47,716 nucleotides of DNA from a virus. Below the pieces are notes generated by a model. It was given only the letters and a program-made list of their open reading frames with translations. It searched no databases and was not told where the DNA came from. This document shows, piece after piece, positions 24,379 through 32,512 of the stretch. A program made the position numbers and the translations under genes. The first letter of the stretch is position 1. Each line of letters begins with the position of its first letter. Where the stretch lies: the IMG/VR virus record IMGVR_UViG_3300036770_001121, positions 1 through 47,716 of that record; one strand, given 5' to 3'.

Positions 24379-24900
24379 ATGAGCAACCCAAACAAAACAG
24401 TTTCAGCTAACTCCAAAGGCATAGTTGTGTCTTTTGGAGATGTTAACAAGCATAGATTCATCAAGTATGAACCTACTGCTGTTCAACAAATTCAACTTTA
24501 TGGTACAGTTAAGTATCAAAAGATTGAACAACCGGGATTTAACCATGTACAAGAAAAGCTTTATTATGAAGCTTTACATGGTTTAAACTTCTATACTACA
24601 GAAGAGATTAAAGCTATGTCTGTAGAAAAGAAGAGAAGTATTGTTGTATTATATACAAGAGTGCAGAAATTACTTAACAGGTGGAAACAAGAAATTATAT
24701 GCAAGCAGGTAGATAATCTACTTATAGCATTATTTCCTAACTCACCTATTGCAAAAACTATGATTGAAAGTGAGTATTATGACAAAGATCTTGAATGTCC
24801 ATTATCTCTTAGAGAACTTGGCATTACAAGTGATAAACTCATTGCAGAAAAACTAGTCCAAGGGAAACTATTACCGTATAACTTTTTTAAATTAACTTAA
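24379..24900 (+). CDS. Hypothetical protein
   Basis: 173 residues, helical C-terminal two thirds, no Cys pairs. The middle (about 65-115) is a charged helix and the C-terminus ends LLPYNFFKLT. No family recognised. First gene after a terminator, so a promoter should lie at about 24345-24370. Confidence 0.6.
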   Translation: MSNPNKTVSANSKGIVVSFGDVNKHRFIKYEPTAVQQIQLYGTVKYQKIEQPGFNHVQEKLYYEALHGLNFYTTEEIKAMSVEKKRSIVVLYTRVQKLLNRWKQEIICKQVDNLLIALFPNSPIAKTMIESEYYDKDLECPLSLRELGITSDKLIAEKLVQGKLLPYNFFKLT

Positions 24901-24907
24901 TTTTATC

Positions 24908-25147
24908 ATGCAGTATACATTTATAATCAATGGAACAGCACAGCTTGTGCTTATTCCAGAAAATGAATTAGACCGTTTACTATTAGAACGTACACTTGAA
25001 GGAGGTGGGTCTATAGAGGTAGAAAAAATCTCACAACCTGTGAGTATTTTAGGCAAACCAGTGACGGATAGTGTTGTTTTAAAACGTAAATTGCACTCTA
25101 GTCAAACATTTTTAAATACTAAAGATAGTGATACAAGCGAAACTTAA
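24908..25147 (+). CDS. Hypothetical small protein
   Basis: 79 residues, beta-like N-terminal half and a Ser/Thr-rich tail. Overlaps the HNH gene start by 20 bases. No motif recognised. Confidence 0.5.
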   Translation: MQYTFIINGTAQLVLIPENELDRLLLERTLEGGGSIEVEKISQPVSILGKPVTDSVVLKRKLHSSQTFLNTKDSDTSET

Positions 25148-25511
25148 ACAGTGTGCTGGTTGCAACCAAATGAAACACATATGGAAGTCTCACGGGAAAG
25201 ATAAATACTGCAAGGAATGCTGGTATAGTATTGAGAAACCAAAGTCTATAGCTCCCATATCTAAAAAGATGCGGGAGACTGTAGACCAGTATACTAAAAT
25301 ACGTACAGCATACCTTGTAGTCAATCCTTCTTGTAAAGCAAACCTTGTAGGATGTACAAGTACAGCTACAGAAGTGCACCATAAAGCAGGTAGAGGTGAA
25401 AACCATCTACGCATAGCTACATGGTTACCTGTATGTAGAAACTGTCATACTTGGATAGAACTTCATCCTGTAGAAGCAAAAGAACTTGGACTATCAGAAA
25501 ACAGATTATAA
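25128..25511 (+). CDS. HNH-type endonuclease with N-terminal zinc knuckle
   Basis: 127 residues. An N-terminal CxxC pair (C9, C12) and C28/C31 make a zinc ribbon. The C-terminal part has EVHHKAGRG (83-90) and WLPVCRNCHTWIELHP (99-114), the His-Cys pattern of HNH/NinG-like nucleases: H84/H85 catalytic candidates, the C103/C106 pair and H107. Similar phage proteins act in recombination or in processing DNA. No intron or intein context visible. Confidence 0.7.
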   Translation: MIQAKLKQCAGCNQMKHIWKSHGKDKYCKECWYSIEKPKSIAPISKKMRETVDQYTKIRTAYLVVNPSCKANLVGCTSTATEVHHKAGRGENHLRIATWLPVCRNCHTWIELHPVEAKELGLSENRL

Positions 25512-25527
25512 CCAAAACAAATAACCT

Positions 25528-25896
25528 ATGGACTCACGAGATTATCTTTTCAATGAAATTGGTGGTAAAATTAGTATGAGACTTTTTAATCAATTATACG
25601 TGTTAACAAGAGAGTATCCTACTAAAGATGAAATTCATAAAATAACTGCAGAGGTATTATTAAAACGTAAAGGCATTGGTAAAGTAGGAGTTAATGAATT
25701 TTATAAGGTTGTTTTAAATAAAAAACCACCTTTTAAATTAATTTCAAACATTAATTTAATAGACGAGGATAAAGTATATAATAATATAGAAACAGCAATC
25801 ATACGTTGGAATATTGATGGTACTAAAACAGCAGGTGATTTAACAAGAGAGATTATAGCAATCTTTAAAGAGCAAGAAAATGGCAGAATTAAGTAA
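25528..25896 (+). CDS. Hypothetical protein
   Basis: 122 residues, Lys/Ile-rich, helical, no motif; overlaps the next gene by 17 bases. No family recognised. Confidence 0.55.
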   Translation: MDSRDYLFNEIGGKISMRLFNQLYVLTREYPTKDEIHKITAEVLLKRKGIGKVGVNEFYKVVLNKKPPFKLISNINLIDEDKVYNNIETAIIRWNIDGTKTAGDLTREIIAIFKEQENGRIK

Positions 25897-26089
25897 ACAA
25901 GATGTAGTTAACGATCAATACTACATTTCTACTACAGCTTCTCTTAGTGGGGAAGGTAAGTATCTAAGTACCGTGTTTGGCTACCACAATAAAAAAATTA
26001 TGTGGTCCAAAGTGTATAAACAAGTGTATTATGCTACTGTAAAAGAAGCAGAAGAAGGTCATAAAGAGCTTAAAAAACAATATTCATAA
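25880..26089 (+). CDS. Hypothetical small protein
   Basis: 69 residues, soluble, mixed beta/helix with a charged C-terminal helix (VKEAEEGHKELKKQ). Coupled to both neighbours: 17-base overlap upstream and a one-base overlap (TAATG) downstream. Confidence 0.5.
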   Translation: MAELSKQDVVNDQYYISTTASLSGEGKYLSTVFGYHNKKIMWSKVYKQVYYATVKEAEEGHKELKKQYS

Positions 26090-26334
26090 TGGAAAAAGTA
26101 AACAGAAGAAGTCTATCAGGTATTTATATCTTTCACAAGTTTGATGAAGATGAGCGTAGAGAGCCAACAACCTTTGAAGATTGTCCTGAAGAAAAGCAGG
26201 ATGAGTGGTTAAACAATTTAGATCCAGAAGCAGTAAAGACTTTAGCTAAGCAATTAGGTAGAGTTTTACGCATGATAGGAGATCAATTTGGTATTATGCA
26301 GAAAGAAGCCCCTGAAGATGATGAAATAAATTAA
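26089..26334 (+). CDS. Hypothetical acidic small protein
   Basis: 81 residues, acidic, helical C-terminal half (VKTLAKQLGRVLRMIGDQFG). Stop/start overlap with the previous gene. No family recognised. Confidence 0.5.
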   Translation: MEKVNRRSLSGIYIFHKFDEDERREPTTFEDCPEEKQDEWLNNLDPEAVKTLAKQLGRVLRMIGDQFGIMQKEAPEDDEIN

Positions 26335-26344
26335 ACTAAATAGT

Positions 26345-26626
26345 ATGGAAAACTGGCAAGAGACAAGAGATAAGTACAGAAATGCTGTAGTTCATTTCTT
26401 AAACAGATATAATAAAGAAGTATCTGAACACATTATAGATGTTATGATATCTGTAATGATGACTAGAGATAAAGTTTTACAAGGTGGAAGCTTTGTACAA
26501 GCAGTAGTAGATAACAATCTAAGAGACGCTATTAGTAGAGCTGATAATGATTGTAGTAATAACTTAAAAATCATTACTATTTGTTGTCACAACTGCTATG
26601 TAGAAACTGAAATGATGTATGTCTAA
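26345..26626 (+). CDS. Hypothetical small protein
   Basis: 93 residues, helical, with a C-terminal CCHNC cluster near residue 82. Overlaps the helicase start by 8 bases, implying co-translation with it. Confidence 0.5.
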   Translation: MENWQETRDKYRNAVVHFLNRYNKEVSEHIIDVMISVMMTRDKVLQGGSFVQAVVDNNLRDAISRADNDCSNNLKIITICCHNCYVETEMMYV

Positions 26627-27740
26627 AAGAGATGAAATCCAGCAAGAAGCTCTTGATATAGCTACGTCAAACAAACGTTGTGGCTTAGCTATATCTATGG
26701 GTGTTGGTAAAACCTTAATAGGTTTGCAATATATAGATTTCTTTCAGCAAGCTAATATGCAAAAGCTGAGAGTATTAGTTGTAGCACCTAAACTATCTAT
26801 CTTTGATAGTTGGACTACAGATGCAGCTAAGTTTGGTATATCACTAGACAATGCTGAATTTACTACCTATCTTTCTTTAAACAAAAAGAATCCAAGTCAT
26901 TATGATATTCTTGTCTTAGACGAATGTCATAGTCTTCTTACATCTCATCATATCTTCTTATCACAGTTCTCTGGTAGAATACTAGGTCTTACTGGTACTC
27001 CACCTAGACATCATCAATCTGAAAAAGGTAAGATGGTGCATCAATTCTGTCCTATGCTTTACAAGTATATCACAGATGAAGCTGTTAGTGATGATATTCT
27101 AAATGACTATAGAATTATAGTACACAAAATGCCTGTATCTAATATTAATAGTTTACCTGTTAATGTAAAAGGTATGCAGTTTTATACTTCAGAGCGGAAA
27201 AGTTATGATTACTGGACTAAAAGAATTGTATCTGCACAGTCTAAGAAACAAGAACAGATTGCTTCTGTAATGAGAATGCGTGTGCTAATGGACTTTAGAA
27301 CTAAAGAAACATATGTAAAGAAGTTACTTGGTGATATAGAAGACAAGTGTATTATATTCTGTAATACACAGGATCAAGCTGATAGAATCTCTAAGCAGTC
27401 TTATCATTCTAACAATCCAGAATCTGAAGATAACTTACAAGCTTTTAAAGAAGGTAAGATATCTGAGCTATCATGCGTACTTCAGCTTAATGAAGGTATT
27501 AACATACCAGAACTTAGAGCTGGTATAATTATGCATGCATATGGTAATGAACGCAAGTCTAGTCAAAGATTGGGTCGTCTGTTAAGACTTAATCCTACAG
27601 AAACTGCTTATGTACACATACTATGTTACAAAGATACTGTAGATGAAAGATGGGTAGCAGAAGCTCTTAAGGACTTAGATCCTAGAAAAATTAAGTATTT
27701 CGATGTAAACATATCATCCTATGAATCATCAACCCTTTAA
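26619..27740 (+). CDS. SF2 helicase
   Basis: 373 residues with a complete set of SF2 motifs: I SMGVGKT (26-32), II DECH (about 100), III TGTPP (about 125), VI QRLGRLLR (about 327). The size is that of the two RecA-like domains without accessory regions. DECH-type SF2 proteins of this size occur in crAss-like and many other phages and act in DNA repair, recombination or replication restart. The stop overlaps the next gene by 20 bases. Confidence 0.85.
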   Translation: MSKRDEIQQEALDIATSNKRCGLAISMGVGKTLIGLQYIDFFQQANMQKLRVLVVAPKLSIFDSWTTDAAKFGISLDNAEFTTYLSLNKKNPSHYDILVLDECHSLLTSHHIFLSQFSGRILGLTGTPPRHHQSEKGKMVHQFCPMLYKYITDEAVSDDILNDYRIIVHKMPVSNINSLPVNVKGMQFYTSERKSYDYWTKRIVSAQSKKQEQIASVMRMRVLMDFRTKETYVKKLLGDIEDKCIIFCNTQDQADRISKQSYHSNNPESEDNLQAFKEGKISELSCVLQLNEGINIPELRAGIIMHAYGNERKSSQRLGRLLRLNPTETAYVHILCYKDTVDERWVAEALKDLDPRKIKYFDVNISSYESSTL

Positions 27741-28119
27741 CGGTAAGTTCATTAAAAGAAATGGCAGGCTAGAGTTTTCTAGTTTAGCCATTTCTAAACA
27801 ACATGAACTATTTGTGTCAAACATACCTGATGGTACTATAGTAGAGTTCTTCTTTGAAGTACAACATGATGATGGTACTCTGCCTCAACTGGCTAAACTA
27901 CATGCAATGATAAGAGAATTAGCATTACACGTAGGTGAACCATTTGATAACATGAAGCTGTTGGTAAAAGATAAAGCTGGACTATGTCTTGCTAGAGAAG
28001 TTAGTGGTAAAGAATATTTCTTAGCCAAAAGCTTTGGTGAATGTTCTAGAGAAGAACTTTCACTTGCTATACAAGCAGCAATAGATATTGGTATCAGTGT
28101 TAACTGTCCAATTGGCTAA
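27721..28119 (+). CDS. Hypothetical protein coupled to SF2 helicase
   Basis: 132 residues, mixed fold, with LAKLHAMIRELALHVGEPFDN (59-79) reminiscent of NinB-like recombination proteins, a weak resemblance. Overlaps the helicase by 20 bases upstream. Its 3' end overlaps the tail of the leftward gene 28100-28378 by 20 bases in the antisense direction. Confidence 0.5.
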   Translation: MNHQPFNGKFIKRNGRLEFSSLAISKQHELFVSNIPDGTIVEFFFEVQHDDGTLPQLAKLHAMIRELALHVGEPFDNMKLLVKDKAGLCLAREVSGKEYFLAKSFGECSREELSLAIQAAIDIGISVNCPIG

Positions 28120-28378
28120 TATCAGCTTCATAAGTAAAGCCTTGTTCTTCAGCTTTACTCTCAATCTCATTCATTAGAAGCATCATAGTAGATAGATGTT
28201 CCATCCAGTCTAATGTAAGCTCTTCCTTTGCTACAGCTAGTCTTTGAAATTCAGCAAGTTCTTCATCTGTACGTTCATTAACCATATCAACTACAATAGC
28301 TTGTATTTTCTGTATAAAAGCTGAGCCAATAGTTACTTGGATGGCAGCATCCTTCTTGATCATTTTAATATTTGACAT
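28100..28378 (-). CDS. Hypothetical protein on opposite strand
   Basis: 92 residues from ATG 28378 (the open frame extends to 28426 but that overlaps the UDG start). A plausible helical protein (VVDMVNERTDEELAEFQRL) with charged, regular composition. It is the only leftward gene within the 16-32.5 kb rightward block, placed between the SF2-associated gene and UDG. Could be a regulator of UDG or an antisense-oriented insertion. Confidence 0.5.
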   Translation of the reverse strand: MSNIKMIKKDAAIQVTIGSAFIQKIQAIVVDMVNERTDEELAEFQRLAVAKEELTLDWMEHLSTMMLLMNEIESKAEEQGFTYEADISQLDS

Positions 28379-28417
28379 ACTATCAGGTATTTGTTTTACA
28401 CAAAAGTATAAAAGTTT

Positions 28418-29134
28418 ATGACACAAACAGTAAATTTAGAAGAAATTAAATGTAAGCTTATAGAAAAGCTTACTCCTTCAGGATGGTCCATGAAACTACG
28501 TGGTTTCATCCAATCTAGTGACTTTGACAAGATACTAGAAACACTCTATGTAGAAAGAGAAGCTGGTAAAAGATTTACTCCTCTCCTTAAACATGTTTTT
28601 AGAGCATTTGAAGAATGTCCAGAAAAAGACCTTAAGGTTGTAATCATTGGACAGGACCCTTATCCTCATATGAATGTAGCAGATGGTATAGCTTTTAGCT
28701 GTGGTATCACACAAAAGCCACAACCTAGCTTAAAATTCATCTTTCAAGAAATAGAACGTACTGTATATCAGGAGTTTCCAACTCACCAAGATCCAGACTT
28801 AACTCGTTGGGCCAACCAAGGCGTGCTGTTAATTAATACAGCTCTAACTTGTGAAATGGATAAAGTGGGGAGTCACTACGATATATGGCATGACTTTATT
28901 ATGTATTTACTAGATATGTTAAACCTTACTAACTCAGGTATAATATTCATCTTATTGGGAGCCAAAGCTCAAGAACTAGAGTCTGTCCTTGGACAAAATC
29001 ACTACATTCTTAAAGCATCTCATCCTGCTTCTGCTGTATATAACGGTGGTAAATGGGATTGTAATGATGTCTTTAACAAAGCTAATGAAATTATCCAGGG
29101 AAACAACGGACCAGAATTTAAAATCAATTGGTAA
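28418..29134 (+). CDS. ung: Uracil-DNA glycosylase, family 1
   Basis: 238 residues. Water-activating loop IIGQDPYP (76-83) with catalytic D80, the LLINTALTCE stretch near 140, ILLGAKAQ near 180, and the Leu/minor-groove loop SHPASAVYNGG (about 203-213) are in family order. The usual GQDPYH has Pro instead of His. UDG is a recurrent crAss-like phage gene and removes uracil from DNA. A very convincing call, with activity probably retained. Confidence 0.9.
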   Translation: MTQTVNLEEIKCKLIEKLTPSGWSMKLRGFIQSSDFDKILETLYVEREAGKRFTPLLKHVFRAFEECPEKDLKVVIIGQDPYPHMNVADGIAFSCGITQKPQPSLKFIFQEIERTVYQEFPTHQDPDLTRWANQGVLLINTALTCEMDKVGSHYDIWHDFIMYLLDMLNLTNSGIIFILLGAKAQELESVLGQNHYILKASHPASAVYNGGKWDCNDVFNKANEIIQGNNGPEFKINW

Positions 29135-29152
29135 ACTTTAAAAATTAACAAA

Positions 29153-29554
29153 ATGGCAGTTAACAAAGTGGAGATCTATGTATCTCAAATTTTAGAAGAC
29201 CTAGACAACGGTCTTACATGGTTAAAGCGTGATGATGTAGGCTATGGATCTATTCAAGATAAATACAACGCTAAAGATCAACAGATTGCTATGATCAGAA
29301 AGCATCCTAAGTTAAAAGATGCTGAGACAAACATTATTGTATTTACCGTAATAGACGACACAAATGGAAGTGAAGATAGAGCTGTACAGCCAACAACAAG
29401 TAGAACTTTGGGAAGCTTATCTGAAAGTGGAACGGAGCTTGAGAACCTTCAAACCGAAACTATCGGACAAGATACAGACGTTCCAGTTGAGACAGAAGAC
29501 CTTGGACGCACACCTGAACTTGCAGACGCAACTGACGCCTTCGCAAACCTCTAA
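29153..29554 (+). CDS. Hypothetical protein with acidic C-terminus
   Basis: 133 residues; a compact N-terminal part (about 1-70) then an acidic, Thr/Glu-rich disordered tail. Its codons in the tail end in C/G more often. Four bases before the MoxR start, so probably co-translated. No family recognised; could be an SSB-like small protein, which is a guess. Confidence 0.55.
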   Translation: MAVNKVEIYVSQILEDLDNGLTWLKRDDVGYGSIQDKYNAKDQQIAMIRKHPKLKDAETNIIVFTVIDDTNGSEDRAVQPTTSRTLGSLSESGTELENLQTETIGQDTDVPVETEDLGRTPELADATDAFANL

Positions 29555-29558
29555 TATT

Positions 29559-30875
29559 ATGGCTTTTGCTATTATACAAACTGATAGTTTGAATAGTACA
29601 ATTACTTATTCTCAAACTTATTCAGCAACAACAACTCAAGTAGATGGTAACACTGTATGGGTGGATACCACAATTGACAAAACAGTAGAACAAAAATTTA
29701 AAATTAACCGTAACATGTCTAAAGTAAAATCTATTACTAAAAGAACCACGCAAGAAGTGCGTCAGATTGAAACCTCTCTAATTAATAAAGAGGAAGTATT
29801 TAAAATGCTAGCTTTGGCTGAAGCAACAGGACTACCATGTCTTTTAATTGGCCAACCAGGTGTAGCAAAAACTAAAACAGTAGTTGATTATGCTAAAGCA
29901 TGGTTAAACAGAGATGGTAAGATGACAGCAAAAGACTTTGCTGAGAAGATCTACATCTTAGAAACTGATGAGGGTACTAAAGCATCAGAAATTAAAGGTA
30001 TGCCTGACTTAGGTAAGTTATTTACAGACAATGAGTATACACTTAGCACTCCTATTGCAGAAGCTGAGATTGTTATCATTAACGAGGTAGATAAAGCTAG
30101 CTCAGCTATCCGTAACGCCATGTTAGGTGTAATGAACGAGAAGTTCTTATTTAACGGTAAGCACAAGATCCCATGTAAATGGAAGTTATTTGTGGCTACA
30201 TGTAATGAAATCCCTAAAGAAGAGAAAGGCTCTCCGTTCTGGGATCGTTTCATGTTGAAGCATACAGTTAACCGTGTATCTGCAGGTGAGATGGTTAAAT
30301 ACTACAACAAAGGTGGTCGTGACTACCGTGAGAAGTTTAGTATTGGCATCCCTAACAAAACAGAGATCAATGAAGTAGAAATTCCAGTAGGTAAGTTAGA
30401 AAAGTATATGGAAGTAGGCTATAACCATAGCTCTGACCGTACTTTGACTTTCGTTCCTACATTATCTAAGGCAGTATCCTATATCTGGGATATCTCAGTA
30501 GACAAAGCTCTTGTAAAGACAGCTCAGATCATGATTGATCAAACTGCAGGTTCTGAATTACAGAACAAACTAATGTCACCAGAAGTTAAGGCAGTAATGA
30601 GTAAGGTAGAGATGTTACATAGCTACCAAACCAACGAGCAACTAGAGCTAGCTATTGCAGAGATTGAAGGTTTAATTAATACTTATGCAAGCAGAGGTAT
30701 TATGGATTCAGGTCAAGTAGGTGAGATTGAGATTTCTATGCAATACATCTTACAGAATCATCCAGCACGTGTTGATGAAGTAGATACTAATGAATTAGAA
30801 GCTATGATGTCAGAAGTAGAATCTGAATCATCTATGCCTATGGAAGCTGTAATGCAAGTTTCAAACCCTTTTTAG
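29559..30875 (+). CDS. MoxR-family AAA+ ATPase
   Basis: 438 residues from ATG 29559 (an ATG at 29715 is an alternative). Walker A GQPGVAKT (98-105), Walker B IVIINEVDKASS near 170, followed by the sensor stretch ATCNEIPKEEKGSPFWDRF, typical of MoxR. MoxR ATPases act as chaperones with VWA-domain proteins, and the VWA protein is encoded next (31016). The gene ends CCT TTT TAG, and the -1 frame is open for a further 39 codons. Confidence 0.8.
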   Translation: MAFAIIQTDSLNSTITYSQTYSATTTQVDGNTVWVDTTIDKTVEQKFKINRNMSKVKSITKRTTQEVRQIETSLINKEEVFKMLALAEATGLPCLLIGQPGVAKTKTVVDYAKAWLNRDGKMTAKDFAEKIYILETDEGTKASEIKGMPDLGKLFTDNEYTLSTPIAEAEIVIINEVDKASSAIRNAMLGVMNEKFLFNGKHKIPCKWKLFVATCNEIPKEEKGSPFWDRFMLKHTVNRVSAGEMVKYYNKGGRDYREKFSIGIPNKTEINEVEIPVGKLEKYMEVGYNHSSDRTLTFVPTLSKAVSYIWDISVDKALVKTAQIMIDQTAGSELQNKLMSPEVKAVMSKVEMLHSYQTNEQLELAIAEIEGLINTYASRGIMDSGQVGEIEISMQYILQNHPARVDEVDTNELEAMMSEVESESSMPMEAVMQVSNPF

Positions 30876-30991
30876 CACAGGGTTATAGACATGTAACAGA
30901 AAATTATTACTGGAAATCTGGTATAATATATTTTCTAGATGGAACCGGTCAGATGAAAGAATTACTTTCATCTGCTGGTGAACCATCTTAG
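30866..30991 (+). other. Candidate -1 frameshift extension of MoxR
   Basis: CCCTTTT (30866-30872) directly precedes the TAG stop. Slipping -1 continues into LAQGYRHVTENYYWKSGIIY and ends at TAG 30989-30991, adding 39 residues. No ATG, GTG or TTG start exists in that frame after the previous stop, so it is unlikely to be a separate gene. No downstream pseudoknot was found by eye. It could also be a decayed gene remnant. Confidence 0.4.
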
Positions 30992-31015
30992 TTTATAATC
31001 CATAAATCATGACAC

Positions 31016-32512
31016 ATGGCTAGTCCAAAACAATATAAGAATGTATATACCATTCTTGAGAAAGTAAAAAAAGGTGAGATTCAGTCTTACTATAATGATG
31101 ATGACGATGGACTATTTGGTAAGATTAACTTCTATAAGAAGGCTGACCTTATCAAACCATACTTACATTACATAGACGAGCGTAGAGTAGATACTATTGT
31201 AGATACATATGTTAGTAATCCTGAACATATAACAGATGCATATCGTAAACTAGTAGGTAGTTCTAAGATAGATAATGATCAAAAGCCAGACTTTGAAAGT
31301 TTTGTAACTAAGGTTAAAGAAAACTACAAGAAGTTTCCTAAGCATATGTCTAAAGATATTCATAAGCTTTTCTATCATAAGATGGAGAAACTAGAATTTG
31401 AAGACCGTGATGACTCAAACTACACTAAGTTTAAGTTACTTGAGAAAGCTAATAATCCTGTAGCTAAGATTATGGCAGAAGGTAGTAATCTTAAGTCTAC
31501 CATCTTTGCTAGAAATATCATGGCTTACTTTGCTTTAAGATCTACTATGATGGAATACATTGATCCTCAAGCTAATGAAGATTTCATGAATGCTATGAAT
31601 GGAGGAGGTGATTCTGATGCAGCAGATAAAGCTATGGATAAGATGTTTAATGATAGAGCATCTAAAAACATGTTTGACCAAGCTATTAAAGATGCCACTG
31701 ATACATGTAAAGACATGGATCAAGCCATTGATAAAGACACTCAAGAAAAAATGTTTGAGAACGTCAATAAAGATGGTGGTAAGCAAGCTGGTAACCTTAG
31801 TCCTGATTATATCAGAAAGGTTGTACAAGAACTATCTAAACTTAATCTTTCTATGGGAAGCCTTAAAGATAAGATTAAGAAGCTTATGGATAAGTCTGTA
31901 TCTTACTTTAGTGCTAAGAAAGAAACTATCTATGAAGACTTGTTTAACTCTGATAATCTTGCAGGCTTAAGTGACTACATAGAACTACATCCTAAGTTAC
32001 GTAAGATCTTTGTAGAAGACGTTCTTGTAAAAGATGAGAAGTCTATTGGTAAAATAGATATCTATATAGATATTTCAGGATCAATGTCTGACGACTGTGG
32101 CGTAAAAGACGCCAACGGTGGTAGAATTAATAAGCTAGATTTCTGTAAAGCATTTACAGTAAAGCTTGGTGAGATGGGATTACTTAACGATGTTTACTTG
32201 TTCAACAATCATGTAAGTAAATTTAAGAATGATCCTATTTCTTTAGCTATGCTAGATACATCAGGAGGTACTACAACAGATAATGCTGTACGTAGTATAG
32301 ATAGAGTTGGTGCTAATGCCTTAGTTATTACAGATGCTGAAGATCGTTGCAGTATTTACTCAGATAAAGCTTTCTTTATAGGAGTAAAAGGAGCAAACTT
32401 TAGACATTTTAATAATGAAGTGATTAGACAATACTCAGAGAATGGTCAAGTAGTAGTATTTGACGGTTCAAGAATATACAATGTAAGTGAAAAAGGTGAT
32501 ATGATAGTCTAA
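31016..32512 (+). CDS. VWA-domain protein (MoxR partner)
   Basis: 498 residues. The C-terminal third is a VWA domain with MIDAS motif DISGSMS (D352-), the conserved Thr in TSGGTTTDN, and ITDAEDR. The N-terminal ~340 residues are charged and helical with an unusually Asp-rich start. It follows MoxR with only ~140 bases between them, as in MoxR/VWA chaperone pairs. The stop overlaps the opposite gene's stop by four bases, making convergent transcripts. Confidence 0.8.
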   Translation: MASPKQYKNVYTILEKVKKGEIQSYYNDDDDGLFGKINFYKKADLIKPYLHYIDERRVDTIVDTYVSNPEHITDAYRKLVGSSKIDNDQKPDFESFVTKVKENYKKFPKHMSKDIHKLFYHKMEKLEFEDRDDSNYTKFKLLEKANNPVAKIMAEGSNLKSTIFARNIMAYFALRSTMMEYIDPQANEDFMNAMNGGGDSDAADKAMDKMFNDRASKNMFDQAIKDATDTCKDMDQAIDKDTQEKMFENVNKDGGKQAGNLSPDYIRKVVQELSKLNLSMGSLKDKIKKLMDKSVSYFSAKKETIYEDLFNSDNLAGLSDYIELHPKLRKIFVEDVLVKDEKSIGKIDIYIDISGSMSDDCGVKDANGGRINKLDFCKAFTVKLGEMGLLNDVYLFNNHVSKFKNDPISLAMLDTSGGTTTDNAVRSIDRVGANALVITDAEDRCSIYSDKAFFIGVKGANFRHFNNEVIRQYSENGQVVVFDGSRIYNVSEKGDMIV

